The position numbers were made by a program, and so were the translations under genes. A DNA stretch of 9,410 bases from Paracoccaceae bacterium (GTDB lineage Bacteria > Pseudomonadota > Alphaproteobacteria > Rhodobacterales > Rhodobacteraceae). The DNA is taken from positions 1 through 9,410 of the forward strand of contig PWWF01000235.1 of NCBI GenBank assembly GCA_003561595.1. The letters run 5' to 3'. Positions 1 through 5,612 of the stretch are shown in pieces (within the stretch, counting starts at the first letter, position 1; each line of letters starts with the position of its first letter). The notes under the pieces were generated by a model. It saw only the letters and a list, made by a program, of their open reading frames with translations. It was not told where the DNA came from and ran no database searches.

Positions 1-4
1 GCCC

Positions 5-505
5 ATGGTGGAGCGGTGGTATGCCGCCCAGCTCAAGCCCAATGGTCTGGCCATCGCCGAGCGCAATCTGGCACGGCAGGGGATCGAGAGCTTCTGCCCC
101 TGGCAGATCGAGACCGCGCGCCGCAACCAGCACTTGCATAATATCCGACAGCCGCTCTTTCCGGGATATATCTTCGTGCGGGTCGATCCGCGCGCAGGCC
201 TGTGGCGCAAGCTGCGCAACACGCGCGGCCTGACCCGGCTGGTCCAGACGGACCCGCGCGCCCCGACCCCCTTGCCCGATGCGCTGATCGAGGGGTTGCG
301 GCAGCGCTGCGACGCCGATGGGCAGTTGGCCGCCTTGCCCGATCTGGCACCGGGCGATTGCGTCCGCGTCATTTCCGGGCCCTTTGCCGAATTCGTGGCC
401 CGGATCGAACGCATCACGCCCGATGCGCGTATCCGCGTGCTGTTCGATCTGATGCAGCGCAAGGTGGCGGTTGAACTGGACCCCGCGCAATTGCGGCGGG
501 CCTGA
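5..505 (+). CDS. NusG/RfaH-family transcription antiterminator (specialised NusG paralog)
   Basis: This 166-aa protein has the two-domain NusG layout. An NGN domain covers about residues 1-100, opening with WYAAQLKPN and containing LFPGYIFVRV at 51-60. A KOW domain covers about 113-165, with PGDCVRVISGPFAEF at 116-130 and a FDLMQRKVAVEL strand near the C-terminus. Family members bind the RNA polymerase clamp and suppress pausing and termination; RfaH- and LoaP-type paralogs do this on long polysaccharide operons. The sequence is somewhat shorter than housekeeping NusG and sits beside EPS genes, which suggests a dedicated paralog rather than the essential NusG. That role is inferred from context. 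The ATG start lies only four bases inside the window, so its ribosome-binding site cannot be judged. The gene converges on the transferase gene that ends at 563. No ops-like recruitment element was recognised. Confidence 0.9.
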   Translation: MVERWYAAQLKPNGLAIAERNLARQGIESFCPWQIETARRNQHLHNIRQPLFPGYIFVRVDPRAGLWRKLRNTRGLTRLVQTDPRAPTPLPDALIEGLRQRCDADGQLAALPDLAPGDCVRVISGPFAEFVARIERITPDARIRVLFDLMQRKVAVELDPAQLRRA

Positions 506-562
506 AACGGCTGAGGCCGGGGCGCGTGGCGCATGCGACGGGCTTGCGCGCGGTGCGCGGGT

Positions 563-1699
563 TCAGCCTGCGGCACTGGGCAGAGCGTTGCGCTCCTGCA
601 TCGCACGCGCCACGCGCCGCCAGCGATTGCCCCGAAAGACGCGCACCCCCGTCAGATAGCTGAGCGTGAACAGCACCCCGAACACGATCCAGGCGAGCAG
701 TGCCTCCACGGGGCGATCCCACAGATAGATGCCCGTGGCGATCGGGGTGGCGACCAGGGGCAGCATGATCATGGCTGTCAGGGAATTTGCCACCCCCTTG
801 CCCAGCCGCCCGCCCGACAGCAGCATCAGCGCGCGCATCACGAATTGGTGGTAATGCAGCCGGTCCGGCGCGCCCACGGGGCGACCGGCCCGCAAGCGCC
901 GGGCGATGGCAAGAAAGGTATCGGCGACCGGCCAGAAGAACATCAGCGCCAGCGCCAGCGCCGAGACCTGCGCATTGGCCGCCGCCAGCCCCAGTGCCAG
1001 CCAGACCAGCACATGGCCCAGCGTATAGGCCCCGGCATCCCCCAGGAAGATCCGCCCCAGCGGCCAGTTGAACAGCAGAAACCCGATCAGCGCGGGTACG
1101 ATCGCCGCGGCGACCGTGGCAAAGCCCATCGCGCCTGCCTGTTGCGCCACCAGCGCGATCCCCAGGGCGATCAGCAGTCCGGTTCCCCCGGCCAGCCCGT
1201 TCACCCCGTCGATCAGGTTGATCGCATGGCACACCCCTGTCGCCCAGAGGATCGTCACGAAAATGGCCACCGGCGCCACGCCCAGCACCATGTCAAGCAC
1301 GCCAATCCCGAGCGCGGGCACCCAGATCTGCAGCAGCGCAATCGCCAGCGCGGCCGAACAGGCTGCAGCAAGCAACCGACCCATGGCGCTGACACGCCAG
1401 CCCAGATCCTCGGCCAGACCGGCCGCAAAGACCGGCAGCAGGGTCAGGGCGAAAAGTGCGAAGAAGGATTGCTTGTCATCCGGCACAAGAAACAGCAGCG
1501 CGATCAGGGTTGCGGCCAGCACACCGATGCCGCCGATACGCGGCGTGCTGCGCAGATGGGCAGCCTGGACAGAATTCAGATCATCCCTGCTGCGCAGATA
1601 TCGCGCGAGGCGCGGATGCAGCAGGACCAGCAGGCCGCAAATGCTGAACGAAACCGCCAGAAGAAGAAGAAACACGTCAAGAGACAGCAGGGAATTCAT
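563..1699 (-). CDS. Polyprenyl-phosphate GlcNAc/hexosamine-1-phosphate transferase, WecA/MraY family (glycosyltransferase family 4)
   Basis: This 378-aa protein is almost entirely hydrophobic, with about ten or eleven predicted membrane segments. The family motifs occur in order: STPRIGGIGV (51-60), AEDLG (96-100, in the position of the DD motif of MraY/WecA), NLIDGVNGLAGG (161-172), FLGDAGAYTLG (218-228) and the cytoplasmic RLHYHQ histidine motif (270-275). Family enzymes transfer a sugar-1-phosphate from a UDP-sugar to undecaprenyl phosphate at the inner membrane, which starts a lipid-linked polysaccharide repeat. The exact sugar cannot be read from the sequence. MraY is unlikely because no cell-wall (mur) gene is nearby and the context is EPS. 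The ATG follows a weak ribosome-binding region. Upstream lies an AT-rich divergent promoter region with CtrA-like sites; the motif at 1748-1763 is about 50 bp from the start. Confidence 0.95.
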   Translation of the reverse strand: MNSLLSLDVFLLLLAVSFSICGLLVLLHPRLARYLRSRDDLNSVQAAHLRSTPRIGGIGVLAATLIALLFLVPDDKQSFFALFALTLLPVFAAGLAEDLGWRVSAMGRLLAAACSAALAIALLQIWVPALGIGVLDMVLGVAPVAIFVTILWATGVCHAINLIDGVNGLAGGTGLLIALGIALVAQQAGAMGFATVAAAIVPALIGFLLFNWPLGRIFLGDAGAYTLGHVLVWLALGLAAANAQVSALALALMFFWPVADTFLAIARRLRAGRPVGAPDRLHYHQFVMRALMLLSGGRLGKGVANSLTAMIMLPLVATPIATGIYLWDRPVEALLAWIVFGVLFTLSYLTGVRVFRGNRWRRVARAMQERNALPSAAG

Positions 1700-1737
1700 T
1701 GCACCAGAAACTTTTCGTGAAAATCGGACCTTGCCAC

Positions 1738-1763
1738 AACATAACCATTAATCGTTTCTTAAC
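1738..1763 (-). promoter_or_regulatory. CtrA-like binding site with possible promoter for the WecA-like gene
   Basis: Bases 1748-1763 read TTAATCGTTTCTTAAC, a full match to the alphaproteobacterial CtrA consensus TTAA-N7-TTAAC. On the minus strand a weak -10-like TATGTT lies at 1738-1743, about 39 bp before the start codon at 1699. The 17-bp-spaced -35 box is poor (TTGGTT, overlapping the distal TTAA), as is common at activator-dependent promoters. The consensus match is seen directly. CtrA binding and the promoter call are inference. Confidence 0.42.
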
Positions 1764-1791
1764 CAAATCAAAAACGGCAATCATGGTTAAG
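1758..1791. repeat. 8-bp perfect inverted repeat (CTTAACCA / TGGTTAAG) in the divergent promoter region
   Basis: CTTAACCA at 1758-1765 is mirrored by TGGTTAAG at 1784-1791 with an 18-bp spacer. The right arm, read on the minus strand, contains TTAACCAT (1783-1790), an 8-mer resembling a CtrA half-site. The left arm overlaps the full CtrA-like motif. The arrangement could let a dimeric regulator contact both arms, or it may simply reflect two half-sites in opposite orientation. Confidence 0.4.
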
Positions 1792-1805
1792 GATGGCTGC
1801 GAAAG

Positions 1806-1820
1806 TGCATGGAACATGCA
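1806..1820. repeat. Operator-like dyad TGCATG-GAA-CATGCA
   Basis: A perfect 6-bp inverted repeat, TGCATG and CATGCA, is separated by three bases. It lies between the two CtrA-like sites in the region shared by the WecA-like gene and the small ORF. It resembles a binding site for a dimeric helix-turn-helix regulator, but no known regulator consensus was recognised. Confidence 0.35.
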
Positions 1821-1836
1821 TCTCGACTCTCCGAGT

Positions 1837-1873
1837 GTAATCCTTTATTAACAATTCACGCTTAGGTTGTAAT
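1837..1873 (+). promoter_or_regulatory. Second CtrA-like site (GTAA-N7-TTAAC) and weak promoter for the small ORF at 1909
   Basis: Bases 1837-1852 read GTAATCCTTTATTAAC, one base away from TTAA-N7-TTAAC and identical at 13 of 16 positions to the site at 1748-1763. A good -10-like TGTAAT follows at 1868-1873. Its 17-bp-spaced -35 is poor (TTATTA) and overlaps the distal half-site. The -10 is 35 bp before the GTG at 1909. One such site facing each divergent gene suggests shared control; this is inferred from sequence only. Confidence 0.33.
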
Positions 1874-1908
1874 GGCGCGAAATACGATCCCGAAACGGCT
1901 GTGATTGC

Positions 1909-2100
1909 GTGGAAACATTCGTCCAGATATTCCTTCTTCTTTATGGCGCAATGGCTGTTGCGCTGATGGTGGCGCTGGCCTGTCGTGCCGTCATCTCGAC
2001 GCGGGACAGCGATGCGCGCCACAAACCGCCCATGCGGGACCGGGGCTCACGCAAGACACCCCTGATCAGCCCACCGCGCGTTATCCCGCGCCCCAGATAA
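1909..2100 (+). CDS. Small single-pass membrane protein, unknown function
   Basis: A GTG-started frame encodes 63 aa. A hydrophobic helix covers about residues 4-28 (with VQIFLLLYGAMAVALMVALA), followed by a basic tail of about 35 residues rich in Arg, Lys and Pro, which predicts a small inner-membrane protein with a cytoplasmic tail by the positive-inside rule. No homologous family was recognised. Support for a real gene comes from this composition, the AT-rich promoter-like region and CtrA-like site upstream, and a hairpin starting 16 bp after the stop. Against it: no clear Shine-Dalgarno sequence precedes the GTG, and high-GC DNA produces chance frames. An alternative frame starting at 1905 is less protein-like. 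If real, it might be an accessory membrane protein of the EPS locus; no function can be assigned. Confidence 0.45.
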   Translation: METFVQIFLLLYGAMAVALMVALACRAVISTRDSDARHKPPMRDRGSRKTPLISPPRVIPRPR

Positions 2101-2115
2101 CTGACCCGCCACGAC

Positions 2116-2140
2116 CTGCCCTCACCGGGTGTGGGGGCAG
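2116..2140 (+). terminator. Hairpin between convergent small ORF and Wza-type gene
   Basis: CTGCCCTCAC (2116-2125) pairs with GTGGGGGCAG (2131-2140) around the 5-base loop CGGGT. All ten pairs form in the plus-strand RNA, one of them a U-G wobble; the same position is an A-C mismatch in the minus-strand RNA. It lies 16 bp after the small ORF stop and 16 bp before the end of the export gene. No U-tract follows on either side, so it is an imperfect intrinsic terminator. Confidence 0.4.
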
Positions 2141-2155
2141 ATCCTGTGGCATGCC

Positions 2156-3337
2156 TCAGAAGGATTCGACATTGTCGCGGACCTGAAGCGGACTGCCGGT
2201 CAGCGAGGTTGCATTGTTGAAGAAGCGCTGGAACTCGATCGCGGCGGCATTGGTCACGAAGATCACGTCGCCATCGCGCATCTGGAATTCATTGGCCAGA
2301 AAGAAGATATCGGGCGAGCGGTAATTGGCGCGCAGGATCGTCGGAATTTCCTTGTGACCATGGAACTCGCTCTCGCTGAAATCGACGCCCATCTGCTCGA
2401 GCGCATGGCGCGATTCCTTGCGGTAGATCAGCACCTGCCGCGGATCGGCCTGGTTGTCCTGCAGGCTGGCGACACGGGCAACCGCTTCGTTCAGCGTCAC
2501 TTCTTCGGCGCCGAAATTGAAATTCCCCACCAGCCCGGTCGCCCCGAATGCGAAGAACTGCTTGTCCTCCTCGACCACCTCGACCACATCCCCCGGGGCA
2601 AGAAAGATATTCTCGCGCGGGTTCTCGGTGATGGCACGATAGGACACCTTGACGCTCTGATTGCCGCGCTGAAGTTCAACGAACGTGCCCGAGGCGGGCC
2701 CCGAGAGGCTGCCGGCAGCCGCGATCGCTTCCAGAATCCGCACCCCGCCTTCGCGCAGCGGGTACACCCCCGGGGCGCCGACGGCGCCCACCACCGACAC
2801 GCGCGAGAAATTCTGCTCGACAATCTCGACCGAAATCTCGGGCTCGATCGCGCGATCCTGCAGGCGTTCGCGGATGGTCTGTTCGACGGCGGCGGGGGTC
2901 TGCCCGGCGGCCTGGATCACCCCGGCAAAGGGCACGGTGATGCGCCCGTCCTGATCGATCCGCTGCTGGGGCAGCTGCACGAAATTGCCCGGGCGCGCGC
3001 CAGCGTCGTCGGGCAGGAACAGCCCGCCTGTCTGGCTTTCGAACACGGTCACACGGATGACATCACCAGGACCGAGGCGAATCGATGGCGCGCTCTGACC
3101 CGTGGCGCCGAATGTGCGAAACTCGCCGACCGGGTCGCTGGACAGCAGGGGCAGGGTCCCGCGGGTGACATCCACCACGACGTAATCGTAGCCCAGCGTG
3201 GCCTCTTCGTTCTTGGAGGATGCGGCCGCGTTGAAATGAATGCTGCGTTCACGCGGACCCGAGCCTGGCAACATTGCACATCCGGAAAGCGAGATAACCA
3301 GTGTCGCCGACAATGCCGCCCGTGTAACAACGCCCAT
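2156..3337 (-). CDS. Wza/ExoF-type polysaccharide export outer-membrane lipoprotein (Poly_export + SLBB)
   Basis: The 393-aa product begins with a lipoprotein signal peptide ending in the lipobox LSGC, with Cys20 as the predicted lipidated residue. A Poly_export domain covers about 82-174, starting at RLGPGDVIRVTVFES and including DQDGRITVPFAGVI. Two SLBB-like domains follow, one from VSVVGAVGAPGVYPL (180-194) to about 255 and one from about 261 to 364. Family proteins form the periplasmic and outer-membrane export channel for EPS or capsule and dock onto the Wzc/ExoP-type co-polymerase, which is encoded at 5611-7938. Its length matches typical Wza. The ATG at 3337 has a weak AGG eight bases upstream and gives the complete signal peptide, so the start is credible. 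It is divergent from the polymerase gene across a 261-bp gap. Confidence 0.95.
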   Translation of the reverse strand: MGVVTRAALSATLVISLSGCAMLPGSGPRERSIHFNAAASSKNEEATLGYDYVVVDVTRGTLPLLSSDPVGEFRTFGATGQSAPSIRLGPGDVIRVTVFESQTGGLFLPDDAGARPGNFVQLPQQRIDQDGRITVPFAGVIQAAGQTPAAVEQTIRERLQDRAIEPEISVEIVEQNFSRVSVVGAVGAPGVYPLREGGVRILEAIAAAGSLSGPASGTFVELQRGNQSVKVSYRAITENPRENIFLAPGDVVEVVEEDKQFFAFGATGLVGNFNFGAEEVTLNEAVARVASLQDNQADPRQVLIYRKESRHALEQMGVDFSESEFHGHKEIPTILRANYRSPDIFFLANEFQMRDGDVIFVTNAAAIEFQRFFNNATSLTGSPLQVRDNVESF

Positions 3338-3424
3338 GAATCAACCTGCATACTGAAAGGTTTTTGGTACTTCTGCATAGAGGTAGCCGAATATCGGGCC
3401 AATGGGTATGTCGGACGCGGCGAA

Positions 3425-3453
3425 AATTTACCCTTTCTTAATTGACATGGAAA
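3425..3453 (-). promoter_or_regulatory. Candidate minus-strand promoter of the export gene with degenerate CtrA-like motif
   Basis: On the minus strand TTTCCA (3448-3453) and TAAATT (3425-3430) are separated by exactly 17 bp, each matching four of six consensus bases. Between and overlapping them, plus-strand bases 3427-3442 read TTTACCCTTTCTTAAT. This is TTTA-N7-TTAA, identical at 12 of 16 positions to the CtrA-like site at 1748-1763. It is the most AT-rich part of the 3338-3598 gap. Both boxes are weak, so confidence is low. Confidence 0.27.
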
Positions 3454-3521
3454 TCTGTTGCGGATGCGCCACAACCCGTGCGACCGATCTGATCGACCTG
3501 CTGCCAAAGGGGCAGGCATGA
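3447..3521 (+). CDS. Possible 24-aa leader ORF with Cys-Cys-Gly-Cys motif
   Basis: An ATG-started frame encodes 24 residues beginning MEICCGC and ending LPKGQA, with its TGA at 3519-3521 inside the left arm of a strong hairpin. It precedes the polymerase gene by 77 bp on the same strand. The arrangement resembles a leader peptide with an attenuator. However, no Shine-Dalgarno sequence precedes the ATG, and a frame of this length is expected by chance, so it is reported only as a candidate. Confidence 0.17.
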   Translation: MEICCGCATTRATDLIDLLPKGQA

Positions 3522-3550
3522 CCCGGCACCCCGTTGCAACATGCCGCCCC
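3509..3550 (+). other. Strong stem-loop in the putative 5' leader of the polymerase gene
   Basis: GGGGC (3509-3513) pairs with GCCCC (3546-3550). After a single bulged A at 3514, GGCATG (3515-3520) pairs with CATGCC (3540-3545). This gives an 11-bp stem with a 19-base loop, all upstream of the start at 3599. A run of six T lies 23 bases further on (3574-3579), too far to make this a standard terminator. Possible roles are an attenuator, a protected 5' end, or a protein-binding element for the polymerase mRNA; none can be shown from sequence. Confidence 0.35.
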
Positions 3551-3598
3551 GCAGGACAGAACAGAGGCTGCTCTTTTTTCGCAGCGGCCCAATTCTGA

Positions 3599-5077
3599 AT
3601 GTCCTTGCATGCGCATACAGCCCCCCATCATCGGGGCCACAGAAGGCACGGGGCGCGCCGTGGGAAAGGCGCGCGCGCCCATGCCGGCCGGGTGCTGCTG
3701 ATCTGGCTGATCACCGCGATCGGGCTTGCGCTGATGATGAACGGCTCTGTTGCCGCGCCCTATCGCCAGATCGCCTTTCTGGCCCTCACGCTGCCTTTGC
3801 TCGCGCTCCTGGGCTTGCGGCTGACCCGGCCTGTTTCGCGCGCGCTCTGGCGCCAATGCATCGCGGGCATGACCCTTCTGATACTCTGGGCGCTGGTGCA
3901 ATCCACGCCCTTGCCCCTTGGCATTCTCGCCCATCCGGTCTGGGACAGGCTGGGTGATCTGGGCATCGCGGCGCAGCCCACGATCTCGGTCGCGCCTGCC
4001 CTCACGCGCGCGGCCCTGCCCGCACTGATCCTGCCCTTTCTGGTCTTTGCCGCGATGATCCTGCTGTGCCAGCACCAGCGCGAGGCGCTCCTTGCCTGGA
4101 AGGCACTGGCCGTGCTGGGGCTGGGGCTGGCGGCCCTGTCGATCCTGCTGGAAATGGTCTTTCCCCAGACGAGCTTCTTTTCGCGCTTCGAGGTCGGGCG
4201 CGGGGCGTTCAACGGGATCTTCGTCAATCGCAACACCACGGCCGCCTTTCTGGGGCTGGCGGGGTTTGCCACGGCAGGCTGGCTGATGCTGCCACAGCCA
4301 CGCCAGCAGCGCATGGATCCCGCGGCCACAGGGCTGGCGGGGTTCGGATGGTCGCGCGTATGGCTGGCGGCACTGCTGTTTCTGCTGGTCATCACGCTGA
4401 TCACCACCCGCTCGCGTGCGGGGGTCACATTGGCGCTGATCTGCCTGACACTGGCCTTTGTCGCGGTCTTTCTCTTGCGACCGGAAAGGGGCAGGCCCCC
4501 TGTGCGCCGCCTGGGCACAGGCGCCAAAGCGGCGCTGATCATCGGGGCCGGGATCGGGCTGTTCGTCGCCTTCGGAGATCCCGTCATCTCGCGCATGGGG
4601 CCCGAGGCCGAGGATGGGCGCTGGTGCGCCTGGGCCTCGACCCTGCAGATGATCGCAGAGCGCCCCCTTGTGGGGCAGGGCTTCGGCACTTTCGCAGATG
4701 CCTTTCCGCAATATCGCAACGTGGACTGTCTGGGCAGCCGGGGGATCTGGACGCGCGCGCATAACTCGCATCTGGAATTCCTGGCCGGAATGGGGCTGAT
4801 CGGGGCGCTGGTCGCGCTGGTCCTGCTGGGTCGGATGCTGCAGGTGCTGGTCACCGGGGTGCAGAAGCGCCGCTCGTTGAAACCGATCCCGATCATGACG
4901 CTTGCGGCGCTGGCCTTCGTGCTGGGGCATTCCGCGCTGGATTTTCCGCTGCAGGTGCCGGGGGTCGCGCTTTATTTCGCAGCCCTGATGGGGGCGGGAT
5001 GCGCCATCGCAGTGCTGGAGCCGTCGTCAGGGTCGCGCCGGTCCCGCCGCAGCCCCCGGACCGGGCAGGCTGTCTGA
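3599..5077 (+). CDS. Wzy/O-antigen ligase (RfaL/ExoQ)-family polysaccharide polymerase, integral membrane protein
   Basis: This 492-aa protein has about ten or more hydrophobic segments. The O-antigen ligase/polymerase (Wzy_C) signature is present: NRNTTAAF (210-217), ITTRSRAGV (268-276), PLVGQGFGTF (356-365), RAHNSHLEFLAGMGLIG (386-402) in the long periplasmic loop region, and HSALDFPLQVP (444-454). Such proteins polymerise lipid-linked repeat units, or ligate glycans, on the periplasmic face. Given the Wza and Wzc partners, the polymerase role is preferred. A stop codon sits directly before the ATG, so no earlier start exists. The first 31 residues are rich in His and Arg, no ribosome-binding site is evident, and a GTG at codon 32 (3692) is an alternative start just before the first membrane segment. 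The gene ends 14 bp before the convergent 168-aa gene. Confidence 0.93.
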   Translation: MSLHAHTAPHHRGHRRHGARRGKGARAHAGRVLLIWLITAIGLALMMNGSVAAPYRQIAFLALTLPLLALLGLRLTRPVSRALWRQCIAGMTLLILWALVQSTPLPLGILAHPVWDRLGDLGIAAQPTISVAPALTRAALPALILPFLVFAAMILLCQHQREALLAWKALAVLGLGLAALSILLEMVFPQTSFFSRFEVGRGAFNGIFVNRNTTAAFLGLAGFATAGWLMLPQPRQQRMDPAATGLAGFGWSRVWLAALLFLLVITLITTRSRAGVTLALICLTLAFVAVFLLRPERGRPPVRRLGTGAKAALIIGAGIGLFVAFGDPVISRMGPEAEDGRWCAWASTLQMIAERPLVGQGFGTFADAFPQYRNVDCLGSRGIWTRAHNSHLEFLAGMGLIGALVALVLLGRMLQVLVTGVQKRRSLKPIPIMTLAALAFVLGHSALDFPLQVPGVALYFAALMGAGCAIAVLEPSSGSRRSRRSPRTGQAV

Positions 5078-5091
5078 CACCGGACCCGCGT

Positions 5092-5598
5092 TCAGAACAA
5101 TTCTTCGCGGCGCTCTGCGATCCAGCCCTCATGCGGGGCATAAAGCCGCGACAGCGCCACATGGCGCGCGACCAACTCGGGGGGCGCGGCCAGCGCGCGG
5201 CTCAGGATGGCCATGCTCAGCCACAGATTGCCGTCCAGGGGGGCGCAGGCCAGCGCCTCTTCCAGCATGGCGCGCGTCCGGTCGCGCTGCGCCTGCAGCG
5301 CGGGGTCCTCGGCCGGCAGGAAAGGATGCACGCCAGCGATCTGCGCGCGCAGATCGCTGGCGTAGAAATGCAGCGACAGGAGCGGCGTCTCACGCAGGGT
5401 CAGGCAATGCACTTCTGTACGCGCCAGCACCGGCGCAAGCGCCTGCAGATCCGAGGGCACGAACCGCCCCTCGGCCAGTTCATCGGCAAAATCCGCGTAT
5501 TCCGCCCAGTCCAGATACCGCAGCAGCTGCGTTCCGCTCAGCCCCGCGCACAGCATCACGGCCAGCGCGCAGACCGCCCGTGTCAGGACCGACGGCAT
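5092..5598 (-). CDS. Exported or membrane-anchored helical protein of unknown function, coupled to the tyrosine kinase gene
   Basis: The 168-aa product starts with a hydrophobic segment at about 5-24 (LTRAVCALAVMLCAGLSG), either a signal peptide or a membrane anchor, so most of the chain is predicted to be periplasmic. The rest looks helical. Residues 108-165 (ACAPLDGNLWLSMAIL, then ARHVALSRLYAPHEGWI) resemble a degenerate tetratricopeptide-like helical hairpin. No named family was recognised. Cys66 and Cys118 could form a disulfide. The start codon follows the kinase stop by 12 bp, with a GAGGGG ribosome-binding site overlapping that stop, so the two proteins are probably made together in a fixed ratio. 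This suggests a partner or assembly factor of the Wzc/Wza machine, by context only. Confidence 0.85.
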   Translation of the reverse strand: MPSVLTRAVCALAVMLCAGLSGTQLLRYLDWAEYADFADELAEGRFVPSDLQALAPVLARTEVHCLTLRETPLLSLHFYASDLRAQIAGVHPFLPAEDPALQAQRDRTRAMLEEALACAPLDGNLWLSMAILSRALAAPPELVARHVALSRLYAPHEGWIAERREELF

Positions 5599-5606
5599 GG
5601 CCTGTG

Positions 5607-5612
5607 CCCCTC
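5607..5612 (-). promoter_or_regulatory. Ribosome-binding site GAGGGG overlapping the kinase stop codon
   Basis: On the minus strand the kinase TGA (5613-5611) runs directly into GAGGGG, eight bases before the ATG at 5598. The overlap of stop codon and Shine-Dalgarno sequence indicates translational coupling and supports this start for the 168-aa gene. Confidence 0.55.

Noticed and set aside
499..518. Hairpin GGCCT/AGGCC overlapping the stop codon of the NusG paralog as a terminator
   Set aside because: It has five pairs with a 10-base loop and no U-tract, and such GC stems are common by chance in this DNA.
533..1720. 395-codon plus-strand frame antisense to the WecA-like gene
   Set aside because: It is Gln, His and Arg-rich without motifs, while the opposite strand carries all the transferase motifs.
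3346..3385. Direct repeat CTGCATA (3346-3352 and 3373-3379) and imperfect dyad at 3368-3385 upstream of the export gene
   Set aside because: The repeats are short, the dyad has a wobble and a mismatched centre, and no regulator consensus fits. Kept as a note only.
2129..3445. 438-codon plus-strand frame antisense to the export gene
   Set aside because: The opposite strand has a lipobox, a Poly_export domain and SLBB domains. The frame shows no family features and has typical shadow composition.
3442..3470. Exact TTGACA (3442-3447) as a plus-strand -35 box for the polymerase gene
   Set aside because: At 16-18 bp spacing the -10 position reads ATGCGC, TGCGCC or GCGCCA-like sequence, which is not promoter-like, and the box overlaps the possible leader ATG.
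3567..3585. Stem GGCTGC/GCAGC-type around a T-run (3574-3579) as a terminator before the polymerase
   Set aside because: The 5-bp stem encloses the T-run in its loop instead of preceding it, so it does not fit an intrinsic terminator.
3428..4930. 500-codon open frame antisense to the polymerase gene
   Set aside because: Its translation is rich in Gln, Arg, Pro and His, with no domain or membrane pattern, and it overlaps a gene with clear Wzy_C motifs. It is a high-GC shadow frame.
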